Source: Leptospira kobayashii
GTDB lineage: Bacteria > Spirochaetota > Leptospiria > Leptospirales > Leptospiraceae
Reading direction: 5' to 3'
Length of the DNA stretch: 64,000 nt
Assembly (NCBI RefSeq): GCF_003114835.2
Contig: NZ_AP025028.1
Coordinates: forward strand, 434,001 to 498,000
The position numbers were made by a program, and so were the translations under genes. The notes beneath the pieces were generated by a model. It did not search any database. It was given only the letters and a program-made list of their open reading frames with translations, and was not told the origin of the DNA. Of the stretch, positions 1 through 7,126 are shown one piece after another (the stretch's first letter is position 1; each line of letters begins with the position of its first letter).

Positions 1-152
1 GCCCCTGCGTCCAATCCCTTACCGGATTCCTTTTCAAAGTGAATGGAATCAAAGAAAGGATCCAGAAGCAAACGAAACAAGTTTGCCTGAGCGGAGAGTC
101 TAGGCATCTCGTCATGGATGGATATTTTTTGTGTATAAAAGTTTTCGCTCAA
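1..152 (-). CDS. Partial hypothetical protein (N-terminal end, cut by window edge)
   Basis: Reading leftward off the window there is an open frame of about 50 codons with normal amino-acid composition (it contains the run PRLSAQANLFRLLLDPFFD). A TTG at 152 is the most upstream start considered; an ATG at 107 in the same frame is the alternative. No strong Shine-Dalgarno is visible for either. The visible piece is too short to name a family. It could be the start of a larger gene lying mostly outside the window. Confidence 0.35.
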   Translation of the reverse strand, partial: MSENFYTQKISIHDEMPRLSAQANLFRLLLDPFFDSIHFEKESGKGLDAG

Positions 153-501
153 AGTTACAATCTCAAATCAAACGCGATCTAATTGTAAGAAAAGAATCCT
201 TTTTTTTTAATTTGGTCAACTGAATTCTCAAAGTTTTTTCACCAAATTGCTATAAATATTGAGAATGGAGCCATTCCGAAGAAAAGGCGGGAAAAATGGG
301 GGAATGTGACCTCCCTAAGACATAACTTGCAGACCGTTTAGCAGAAGCTAGACTTTGGCCGAGCTTTTGTGAAATACTTGCTTGTTGTTACAGCTTACTT
401 TCCTAGGAATTTGAAAACGCCGATGATGCGTCTTGTATTCCAAAACCTATATTTTTTATGTCTCATTGAAAAAGACATTTTATAAAATTGTTATGGATTG
501 A
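153..501. other. Intergenic, no gene seen
   Basis: About 350 bases of AT-rich DNA between the partial gene at the left edge and the lipoprotein gene ending at 502. No open frame with a plausible ribosome-binding site, no RNA gene and no clear terminator hairpin with a T-run could be supported. Confidence 0.5.
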
Positions 502-1383
502 TTATTCCACCAATTTTCCCACAACGCCATCGATGTCGGGCCCATTTGTGTAAGAATGAGGATATACATAACCTGCGCTCGTTGCTGGGTTTGTAACTGC
601 AGTTGCAGAAATCATTTTGATGAATTTGAATCCGTTTGTTTGAATATTCGTTTTTACCGTATTATCGCAAGCAGGGTTTTGAGCATCGGAACTGTACAGA
701 TCGTCCAGATTGAATCCGTCTCCACCGCCGGTCAGGAAACCGCTTCCTGTGGAAGTGAATAGTTGTTCCAGAGTGAAGATTTTCGAGGTCATGTTATAAT
801 TGACCGGACGAAGGCCGCCGAAGCCGGGCCAATAGGCGATTTTATTATTATCCGAGCTTGGCAGACCGCCACCAAATCCGCTTAGATTGAATCCGCAATA
901 ATTGGTGCCGTCGAAAGATACTTGTACAACCATCGGATCAAACGCATAACGATCGCTTGTATCGCTCACCTTGAAAGGGTTTTCATAAACTATGAAATCA
1001 ACTCCGGAAACATTTTTTACAGTCTTACCACCCCAGGAAAGTACTACTGTAGCACCTGTGCCTGTTAAATTAAGTGCGTATACGTCGAGTGAGCCGGAAG
1101 TTTCTCCACCACCACAAATTCCGTTGATTGCTTTTGTGGAATCATTGAATCCGCTGACTGTGGAATTTGCCGAGACAACTGTATTTGCAATGGGTATACC
1201 CGAAGGTAAGGAAGCGGGAGGGCAAGAGCCCAATGTGCTACCCGATGAAGATACTGAAGTTAAAGCTAACAATGAAAGTAAATCCGATGAATTATTCTTT
1301 TTTTCTCCCGAGCAAGACATGAGAAGAACTGATAATAACGAATAACCTAACCCTTTAATAAAGTTTTTGATTTTAAATTGCAT
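502..1383 (-). CDS. Outer-membrane-type lipoprotein, second gene behind the B12 riboswitch
   Basis: 293 residues. A basic N-terminus and hydrophobic stretch end in a lipobox (LLMSC, Cys about residue 24), so export and lipidation are likely. A low-complexity Ser/Asn/Thr-rich linker follows, then a beta-rich domain with motifs VDFIVYENPF (about 130-140) and VQVSFDGTNYCGF, and a C-terminal YPHSYTNGPDIDGVV. These resemble exported cell-surface proteins sometimes found beside TonB-dependent B12 receptors; that link is from memory and only suggestive. The gene lies 57 bp downstream of the preceding lipoprotein gene in the same direction, with a hairpin between them, so both are probably in one transcript led by the cobalamin riboswitch. 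Likely role: surface binding or handling of a corrinoid or a B12-linked substrate. This is inferred from regulation, not from a known domain. Confidence 0.8.
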   Translation of the reverse strand: MQFKIKNFIKGLGYSLLSVLLMSCSGEKKNNSSDLLSLLALTSVSSSGSTLGSCPPASLPSGIPIANTVVSANSTVSGFNDSTKAINGICGGGETSGSLDVYALNLTGTGATVVLSWGGKTVKNVSGVDFIVYENPFKVSDTSDRYAFDPMVVQVSFDGTNYCGFNLSGFGGGLPSSDNNKIAYWPGFGGLRPVNYNMTSKIFTLEQLFTSTGSGFLTGGGDGFNLDDLYSSDAQNPACDNTVKTNIQTNGFKFIKMISATAVTNPATSAGYVYPHSYTNGPDIDGVVGKLVE

Positions 1384-1395
1384 TGTTTTTCTCCA

Positions 1396-1425
1396 ATAGA
1401 AAACCCTGCTTTGTTGGAGCAGGGT
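1396..1425 (-). terminator. Intercistronic hairpin (weak terminator/attenuator)
   Basis: On the minus strand an 8-bp stem (ACCCTGCT / AGCAGGGT, 1403-1425) is followed by TTTTCTAT. It sits between the two lipoprotein genes. It could reduce read-through into the distal gene or protect the upstream message; the T-run is short, so termination is probably partial. Confidence 0.5.
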
Positions 1426-1440
1426 AAAAAAATTTAACTC

Positions 1441-2034
1441 TTAATTCCAATTTGTCGGGTTGGAAGATACAAACAGAGCTTTGCTCCATCCGAATCCACC
1501 GCAACCTGATCTGGTAGGATCTGCCGAACTGTAAGCCGACAAATTTGCGTTTTGTGCTTCCGCTAAAGTTGCGAAGTTAGGGAAAACCGTGCAATAGTAG
1601 AAACATTTTGTGGCAGAGTTTTCGCATCCTACGGAAGTAGGCGTAGTCCAAAGCACTTTTGTATATTTGCTTGGGCTGAAAGAATCAGTTGGTAAATATT
1701 GATAAATCAAAGTTCTTGCCGAACTGTCTGCAGATATGATTCTTGTGTAGCTAGTACCGGATGCCCAAACACCGAAGCCGTTCGGATCTTGTGCGATGGA
1801 AACATTCGTTGTGAAGCTGGAACAAGTTCCGGCACTGCAAAATCCGCCCTTCCAATATCCTCTAATCTCTGTTAAAGTGTTGTAGACGGACGCGGATCCT
1901 TGTTGTTGACCGAGCAGAAGACCTGCAAGCAAATTCGTGTCTGCTTCGGATTTATTCACTTTTCCAGAATCGGAACAAGCGGTGAAAAGAGAAATTGCCA
2001 GAATAGCAACAGTTAGTTTTAAAATTGTTTTCAT
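1441..2034 (-). CDS. Lipoprotein, first gene behind the B12 riboswitch
   Basis: 197 residues with a lipobox LFTAC (Cys at about 20). The mature part has about eight further Cys and the motifs EIRGYWKGGFCSAGTCSSF and CENSATKCFYYCTVFPNF. The family is not recognised. An AGGAG Shine-Dalgarno lies 6-7 nt before the ATG at 2034, so the start is firm. The leader upstream carries a cobalamin riboswitch in the same orientation, which makes this the first gene under B12 control. The following lipoprotein (502-1383) is probably co-transcribed. A reasonable guess is an outer-membrane accessory of corrinoid uptake or of a B12-sparing pathway, but no TonB receptor or transporter is adjacent to confirm it. 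Confidence 0.8.
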   Translation of the reverse strand: MKTILKLTVAILAISLFTACSDSGKVNKSEADTNLLAGLLLGQQQGSASVYNTLTEIRGYWKGGFCSAGTCSSFTTNVSIAQDPNGFGVWASGTSYTRIISADSSARTLIYQYLPTDSFSPSKYTKVLWTTPTSVGCENSATKCFYYCTVFPNFATLAEAQNANLSAYSSADPTRSGCGGFGWSKALFVSSNPTNWN

Positions 2035-2224
2035 TTAGATTCTCCTAAATCTTGGTTTGAATTTAGGGGAACACGATTTGGAAATAGGCGTATCTTCGTT
2101 GTTAAACGATGAGTCTTGACTTCTGGATATGAGAGAGTAAGTAACTTTTTTTCCATTCGGGCGCCCCGATTTTAGCCTTCGGGGCCCCTTTACCATGTCT
2201 CACGGAATGAGTCATAAGTAAGTG

Positions 2225-2377
2225 TGCAAAGTTCCCATACCTCGGAGCGTTCTTTGCGGGGAAGATCTGGCTTACCATCTAACAAAGCGAAAGCTAAGTT
2301 GATGTATCACAGTTGCGGGTCAGCACAGGAGTTGCACCTGTTTCCTCCCTGAAGGTTAAGGTCAGGTTCGTAACCAT
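2225..2377 (-). promoter_or_regulatory. Cobalamin (B12) riboswitch
   Basis: On the minus strand the leader contains the cobalamin aptamer signature: an AGGGAG segment, a short hairpin ACAGG-TGCAACT-CCTGT, the conserved GCTGACCCGCAACTGTGA (about 2307-2324), a variable stem, and a B12-box-like AAGCCAGATCTTCCCC (about 2258-2273). Directly 3' is a hairpin pairing GCAAAG with CTTTGC (2225-2257) that can serve as the expression platform. It reads toward the lipoprotein gene starting at 2034. A further GC-rich hairpin (2163-2185, GCCCCGA/TCGGGGC) lies in the leader without a T-run. Known cobalamin riboswitches repress downstream genes when AdoCbl or related corrinoids bind. No convincing -10 box was found for its promoter. 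Confidence 0.85.
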
Positions 2378-2402
2378 GGACTTTTTTGTCAATTTTCAAA
2401 AT

Positions 2403-3464
2403 CTAATTAGATTTTGTTTTATCGGAAAGAGATTTTAAGAATGTTACGATGGAATTGATTTCAGAATCTGTCATGGGTCGACTCATTTCATATTGGTTCA
2501 TTCTTGTTACTGCTTCTTTTAAGGTTCGAACACTTCCGTCATGGAAGTAAGGGGCGGTCAAGGCTACGTTACGAAGAGGTGGAACTTTAAAAAAAGATTT
2601 ATCATCTTGGTTCCCCGTAAATTCGAATCTTCCCAAATCGTTCGTATTATAAGAATAAAAGGAATCCAGTTTTTTGAATTGGTTGCCGCCTAACAGATAT
2701 CCGCTATGACAATTTGTACAACCCAGATCCATAAAAGTCTTTAAGCCTTGTTTCTCTTCATTATTTAGTGCGCGCAGATCCCATTCTATAAAATCATCGA
2801 ATCTGGATTTGGAAACCAAAGATCTTTCGAAGGCGGAGAGTGCATTTCTTAAGGAGTTGATGCTGATCGCGGGCGAATCGGGAAAAGCATTCTGAAACAA
2901 ACCCGTATAACTAGAGTTATTTTGAAGTCTTGTCAATAATTCTGCTTCCGAAGGCAAAGCCATCTCCAATGAATCGAGAAAAGGTGCTACCGCCTGATCG
3001 AATAAATTTTGTTTTCTTCCGTCCCAGAAAATAATCGGAAGGTACCCCACGTTTAAAATCGTAGGAGCGTTTCGCCTTCCTATCTGGCCGGAGGTGCCGC
3101 GGGATGTGGATTGACTGTCCATGCCTGCGGAATTTCCATCTAACGGATGGCAGGTGTGACAGGACTGAACATGGTTGAGGGATAAAGTATTATCTCTGAA
3201 AATTTTATTTCCCAGGGTAATTTGTGCCGGGGTATCCGACTCGGAGCCAGGAGTTTTTGGCGGCAATAATCCGATTTTGATCCTAGCTTCCGCTTGAATT
3301 TCCGCTCCTCCGGGAATTTGGTAAAGATAAGCTGCGAGCAGTCGGGTATTGTCACTGTCTTCTTTTTTCTTCAAATCAAAGTCGGTATTGCATGCAGAAA
3401 ATAACCAAATAGAAGTTAGTAATAAAAATGTTTTGTATATGCACTTCGGCGAATACAATTGCAT
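2403..3464 (-). CDS. Dihaem cytochrome c peroxidase/MauG-family lipoprotein
   Basis: About 353 residues. Two haem c sites are visible: SCHTCH near the N-terminal third and GCTNCH in the C-terminal domain. The family motifs GRRNAPTILNVGY, FWDGR, LRNVALTAPYFHDG and SIVTFLKSL match the CcpA/MauG group. A lipobox LFSAC precedes the mature part, so this is probably a lipid-anchored periplasmic enzyme that reduces H2O2 or performs MauG-like oxidation; which one cannot be decided here. The ATG at 3464 gives a normal lipoprotein signal length. In-frame ATG 3476 and TTG 3512 are alternatives, none with a good Shine-Dalgarno. It lies just upstream (5') of the cobalamin riboswitch and so is not itself under its control. 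Confidence 0.85.
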   Translation of the reverse strand: MQLYSPKCIYKTFLLLTSIWLFSACNTDFDLKKKEDSDNTRLLAAYLYQIPGGAEIQAEARIKIGLLPPKTPGSESDTPAQITLGNKIFRDNTLSLNHVQSCHTCHPLDGNSAGMDSQSTSRGTSGQIGRRNAPTILNVGYLPIIFWDGRKQNLFDQAVAPFLDSLEMALPSEAELLTRLQNNSSYTGLFQNAFPDSPAISINSLRNALSAFERSLVSKSRFDDFIEWDLRALNNEEKQGLKTFMDLGCTNCHSGYLLGGNQFKKLDSFYSYNTNDLGRFEFTGNQDDKSFFKVPPLRNVALTAPYFHDGSVRTLKEAVTRMNQYEMSRPMTDSEINSIVTFLKSLSDKTKSN

Positions 3465-3572
3465 TTTCAGTAACATAGGTACCAAACACGGAAATCTATT
3501 CAAAATGGTCAAACCTTCTTTCCGTTCAGTTTTTGACTATTTGTGTAATTTCGTGAGAGGGTGCGTTTTTTT

Positions 3573-4352
3573 GTGGAAAAAATTTGCAACCAATTCACTT
3601 TAATTCGTTCGAACGATAGTAATAGGAAGGATAGAGCTTTGTATTATTTAGGCAGATTTCTCGGATTGATATTTATGTGGGCGCTTGTCAAACCTATGCG
3701 ACAAATTTACGGACGCAAAAAATGTACGTATGAAAATGAGCATATTCTAAAAGATTTCAAAGGCAAGTCTGTGATTTTGGTAGCCAATCACATCAAACCG
3801 AGAAATAAATTTTTACGTTTGGTAACTATGCCTTATGATGCGTTTATGATTCGCGCCATGTTAAAAAGACATGGTATCTATACTACGGCACTTACCAGTT
3901 TCGATTCCGGTAAAAAAGGAAAAAAAACTCCTGGGCAAATCAGGAAAGAACAATTGGTAAAAGGCATTGTTACTTCTATTGACCTAATTCCGATTAATCG
4001 GAATCAGAGTGATCCTGAAACTATTAAGGAAGTAAAGAGACGGATTAACTTGGGAAATTTAGGCCTTGGTATATTCCCGGAGGGGACTTGGTTCCGTGGT
4101 TTTCGTAAATCAAGACGTTTGCAAGGCGGGATGGCGGTTCTTAGCAAAAGATACAACCTTCCGATTTTGCCGATGTACATTGAAGCTTATAATTTAAATA
4201 AGCCGCTCCGTATAGCCATCGGAAATCCGATTTGGGAACCGATGGACGCAAACCTGGTAACTGAATATATTGCCAAAGAATTTTTGCGCCTGAAAGAGAG
4301 AAGGGCCGTAGATGTAGGAGCTGATGTGGTGGAAACTACGGGAAAGGGTTGA
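3573..4352 (+). CDS. PlsC-like lysophospholipid/glycerolipid acyltransferase with altered HX4D motif
   Basis: About 259 residues. Block III of the LPLAT family is clear (FPEGTWFRGFRKSRRLQGG, about 170-188), followed by PILPMYIEAY. Block I is unusual: NH is present (LVANH), but the usual catalytic Asp four residues later is Asn (NHIKPRN). A possible counterpart Asp occurs about ten residues further on in MPYDAFMI, as if a loop had been inserted. The family transfers an acyl chain to lysophosphatidate or related lipids at the inner membrane. The GTG at 3573 has AGAGGG 11 nt upstream; GTG 3561 is too close to that site. The stop codon lies inside a dispersed repeat (4351-4419). Confidence 0.75.
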   Translation: MEKICNQFTLIRSNDSNRKDRALYYLGRFLGLIFMWALVKPMRQIYGRKKCTYENEHILKDFKGKSVILVANHIKPRNKFLRLVTMPYDAFMIRAMLKRHGIYTTALTSFDSGKKGKKTPGQIRKEQLVKGIVTSIDLIPINRNQSDPETIKEVKRRINLGNLGLGIFPEGTWFRGFRKSRRLQGGMAVLSKRYNLPILPMYIEAYNLNKPLRIAIGNPIWEPMDANLVTEYIAKEFLRLKERRAVDVGADVVETTGKG

Positions 4353-4419
4353 GTTTTTAGAATACTATCCCCGCCCTATCGACATTGGGTGGGGTTAACC
4401 ACCCGCCACCCAATGTGCT
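4351..4419 (+). repeat. Dispersed palindromic repeat, copy A
   Basis: This stretch matches 47941-48009 in inverted orientation with about two differences over 69 bp. It contains a perfect 10-bp stem CATTGGGTGG / CCACCCAATG (4383-4414 region) with a GGTTAACC palindrome in the loop. It starts inside the stop codon of the PlsC-like gene. It looks like a REP/MITE-type non-coding element. Confidence 0.8.
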
Positions 4420-4548
4420 CCATTTAGCATACATCAGACGGTAGCACAACCACCTTTTCGAACTTGGGATTTTTTTTGATTTTTAGTTCGCCTTTTTGCC
4501 CTTAGTTAGGCTTGGTCATCGTGGAAGTTGTGGTACCTCCCGCAAATC

Positions 4549-5172
4549 CTAACGAGGCGAAGTTCCTTCCAGCAGAGTTTTAAAATAAGAAATCCCCTCT
4601 TCGATCGGATTGTCACTTCCACGTCTTTTTTTCAGCATCCCCGTCATGTCCAAAACCAAAAGTCCGTACATCCAACCCCACATCATCCGAGCGATCGCAG
4701 GGTATTCTTTTTTGGGATAACGAATCTCTCCTGATTCGAATCCTTCCCGTAGTGTTTCTAAAAAGAAACGGTAACTTTTGGGAAGCTGAGGAAACGCTTT
4801 TCTATGCACTGTGTTATAATCCGTATTGAACATAACTTTGTGGAGTTCTCTGTTTGTGCTGGCAAAATAAAAGTAAGCACGGGCAATTGCCGCTAATTTT
4901 TGGAAAGTGGTATTTGCATTTTCATCCGGAATGGATCTTCGTAACATTCCCAAGAGTTCGTCTTCCCCGTGTTTGATGAGGTCTTTGACCAAGTCCACTT
5001 GATTTTCGTAATAAGAGTAGGGACTGGCCACACTGCAACCTAGTCGATGAGCGATCTTGCGCATGGATAGGCCTTCCAATCCTTCTTCCCGAAGAATCAA
5101 AAGGGACGTTTCCCGAATTTCTTCCCGCGAAAGGCTATTTCGAATACGGCGTGTACGGTTACCTAATTCCAC
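4549..5172 (-). CDS. TetR-family transcriptional regulator
   Basis: 207 residues. An N-terminal helix-turn-helix (about 15-60) carries the TetR pattern LSMRKIAHRLGCSVASPYSYY. The C-terminal half, with ARAYFYFASTNRELHKVMFN and ARMMWGWMYGLLVLDMTG, resembles the WHG-type TetR ligand domain. It begins with GTG at 5172; the ribosome-binding site is weak. The target is unknown: its neighbour ending at 5398 is also on the minus strand, with about 225 bp between them. Confidence 0.85.
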   Translation of the reverse strand: MELGNRTRRIRNSLSREEIRETSLLILREEGLEGLSMRKIAHRLGCSVASPYSYYENQVDLVKDLIKHGEDELLGMLRRSIPDENANTTFQKLAAIARAYFYFASTNRELHKVMFNTDYNTVHRKAFPQLPKSYRFFLETLREGFESGEIRYPKKEYPAIARMMWGWMYGLLVLDMTGMLKKRRGSDNPIEEGISYFKTLLEGTSPR

Positions 5173-5397
5173 TAAGAAATCACTACTCTACTTAGATTTT
5201 ATTTTAAAGAGTGAAATGGAAACAAGTCTAATTTCTTGCAAAATGGATTTGTGAATTATTTATTCCGAGGAATCGGAAATGGATTTTTTGAGAAACATTT
5301 TGCATAATCAACTAACTAGCATTTGTATTTTATGAAGGGAAGACCGAATATTAAATCCCATATATCCGATCTTTCCTTTATTCTCATAATGTTTTGA

Positions 5398-6300
5398 TTA
5401 AACTCTCAGAACGGAGACTCCTTTCGTCACTCCGGAATCCGAAGAGACAAGACCTTCTTTAATAAACCTGATTGTCTTTTCGATTATATCTGGAGAACGC
5501 AGAATCATTTTATGGCCTAGCCCTTCCGTTGAGATAAGCTCTGCCGATTTCCATGACTTTGCTACTTTCTCGCCTTTTGAATAAGGAACCTCGTCATCAT
5601 CTTTATCATGAATGACTAAAAGTTTCGTATTCAAATTTTTTCCAAGTTCGGCTGTATTCAAATATTCCAATGAAAAATTAAATCTTTTTTCTATTCTGGC
5701 TTTCATCTTTTCCATCGTATCGAAATCGAAATTCATATAATTGCAAAATTCATATCTGAAATCTTCCAAACGCAAAGGCGGGGAAATGTACACTGCTTGT
5801 TTTACCTCTAACCCTTTTTCCATCGCCAAAGTTGCAATGGCTCCTCCGAAAGAGTGAGCGAGAAATGCGTAAGGTACACCTACGATCTCAGTGAGCTGAA
5901 TCAATGTTTGTGCGGAAAGAGGCAAACTGTTATGCCTTCCTCCGGAAACACCATGACCGGGAAGATCAAAGCTGACTATGGAAAAACCTTCCGCTAGCAA
6001 AGGTTCAACGAATCGGGATAAATTTCCGCTATGGCCATTCCATCCGTGAACCAGAAAAACCAATTCACCACCTCTATCCCAATGCCAGTAATGAATTTCC
6101 CGGTTTCCCATACGAAAGGTTTTTTCCACACCTGTGGCTAGAACATCTTTCTCTTTTCGGGAAGGAAAGGATCTTGTAGGTGTGAAAAAAAGGTTTTCTG
6201 CCACTGCCGCCAAAAACTCGGGTTTTCTTTTTGCAAAGTCCAGTTTCCTTTGAACATGATTTGAAAAAGATCGAACGTTCGTGCTTATTTTTGATTCCAT
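5398..6300 (-). CDS. Alpha/beta hydrolase
   Basis: 300 residues. Typical fold elements: oxyanion-loop motif FLVHGWNGHSGN (about 80-92), nucleophile elbow AHSFGGA (Ser about 148), acid near DKDDDEVPYS (about 230-240) and the catalytic His in GLGHKMILRS (about 262-270). It acts on an unknown ester or similar substrate and has no signal peptide, so it is cytoplasmic. It lies 60 bp downstream of a TetR gene on the same strand, which probably controls both genes from one promoter. The family is too broad to name the substrate. Confidence 0.85.
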   Translation of the reverse strand: MESKISTNVRSFSNHVQRKLDFAKRKPEFLAAVAENLFFTPTRSFPSRKEKDVLATGVEKTFRMGNREIHYWHWDRGGELVFLVHGWNGHSGNLSRFVEPLLAEGFSIVSFDLPGHGVSGGRHNSLPLSAQTLIQLTEIVGVPYAFLAHSFGGAIATLAMEKGLEVKQAVYISPPLRLEDFRYEFCNYMNFDFDTMEKMKARIEKRFNFSLEYLNTAELGKNLNTKLLVIHDKDDDEVPYSKGEKVAKSWKSAELISTEGLGHKMILRSPDIIEKTIRFIKEGLVSSDSGVTKGVSVLRV

Positions 6301-6360
6301 AATCTACTCCTGGTATTTGAAATTGCGTCCATTATATTTAAATTTCCTTTATGATTTTCG

Positions 6361-6951
6361 TTATGCCAATGATCTTTGAATCAGTTCTTCAAAGCTTGAT
6401 TTAGCTCTTGTTTTTGATTTCGCATCTTGAAAAAAACGATGGTAGAGTTGAAAACCCAATATGATTCCCCAGAGTTCCTGGATGAAAAAATCGGATTTGA
6501 ATCCCGGTTTTAGAATTTTGTCCGCTTTGACTTCGGATAAAAATCTTTCGATTAACCTCATCAATTCCGATTCCACCTTAACCAGATAATCCCTTACAGC
6601 TCCTGGTTTGTCGTCATAGGTGGAAATACTTCCTAAGACCAAACAACCGCCGGGCAATGCATCTCCTTCGATCCATTCCAACCAAGTAATAAACAAAGTT
6701 CTGATTCTTTTCAGACCAGGTTCCGACTTAAGCACAGGATAGATGACGTTCCTTCGGAACATTTCCGATCCCACTTTTAATACTTCGATTTGAAGGGTTT
6801 CTTTGGATTGGAATTTACCGAAGATTCCGCTTTTGGACATACCCAGATCATCCGCCAAAGTTCCGATGGTCAGCCCATCCAAACCTTCCTTGCTTGCGAT
6901 CTGAACGGCACGGTTCAAAATAATCGATTTTGTTTCTTCTCCTTTGCCCAT
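6361..6951 (-). CDS. TetR-family regulator, probably autorepressing
   Basis: 196 residues. The HTH segment GLTIGTLADDLGMSKSGIFG (about 25-44) is a textbook TetR recognition region, and the C-terminal domain is TetR-like (ELWGIILGFQLYHRFF). A perfect palindrome GAACGATCGTTC lies 11 nt before the ATG between -35 and -10 elements, which suggests autorepression. The alpha/beta hydrolase gene follows at 60 bp and is its likely target. The ATG at 6951 has no Shine-Dalgarno and is only a few bases past the -10, so the mRNA may be leaderless. Confidence 0.85.
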   Translation of the reverse strand: MGKGEETKSIILNRAVQIASKEGLDGLTIGTLADDLGMSKSGIFGKFQSKETLQIEVLKVGSEMFRRNVIYPVLKSEPGLKRIRTLFITWLEWIEGDALPGGCLVLGSISTYDDKPGAVRDYLVKVESELMRLIERFLSEVKADKILKPGFKSDFFIQELWGIILGFQLYHRFFQDAKSKTRAKSSFEELIQRSLA

Positions 6952-6985
6952 AATTCAATACGAACGATCGTTCTTTTTTTGTCAA
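6951..6985 (-). promoter_or_regulatory. Promoter with palindromic TetR operator
   Basis: Minus-strand TTGACA at 6985-6980, perfect 12-bp palindrome GAACGATCGTTC at 6962-6973 in the spacer, and a -10-like TATTGA (6960-6955) or CGTATT (6962-6957). The ATG starts at 6951, so the predicted transcription start coincides with the start codon. Confidence 0.6.
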
Positions 6986-7025
6986 TCCATATTCCGCGTT
7001 TCCCGGATCTATCTCTTCACTGGAA

Positions 7026-7070
7026 TAAAAAAACGCCCTTTTAGTTCTCTGGGGAGGGAACCAAAAGGGC
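7026..7070 (-). terminator. Rho-independent terminator of the porin gene
   Basis: On the minus strand a strong stem, GCCCTTTTGGTTC pairing with GAACTAAAAGGGC (7035-7070), is followed by CG and seven Ts. It lies about 57 bp after the porin stop codon. Confidence 0.85.
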
Positions 7071-7126
7071 ATCCAGTGATGAGTCAAAATATGATTCTAT
7101 TCAGTTACGAATATAATCCAAAATTG

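Noticed and set aside
2163..2185. GC-rich hairpin as a terminator of the dihaem cytochrome or riboswitch
   Set aside because: No T-run follows on either strand.
2364..2392. TTGACA (2392-2387) as -35 of the riboswitch promoter
   Set aside because: The matching -10 position would be GAACCT inside the aptamer; not convincing.
6272..6281. Palindrome CGAACGTTCG near the start of the hydrolase gene as a second TetR operator
   Set aside because: It is inside the coding sequence, has a different centre from GAACGATCGTTC, and is short enough to be chance.
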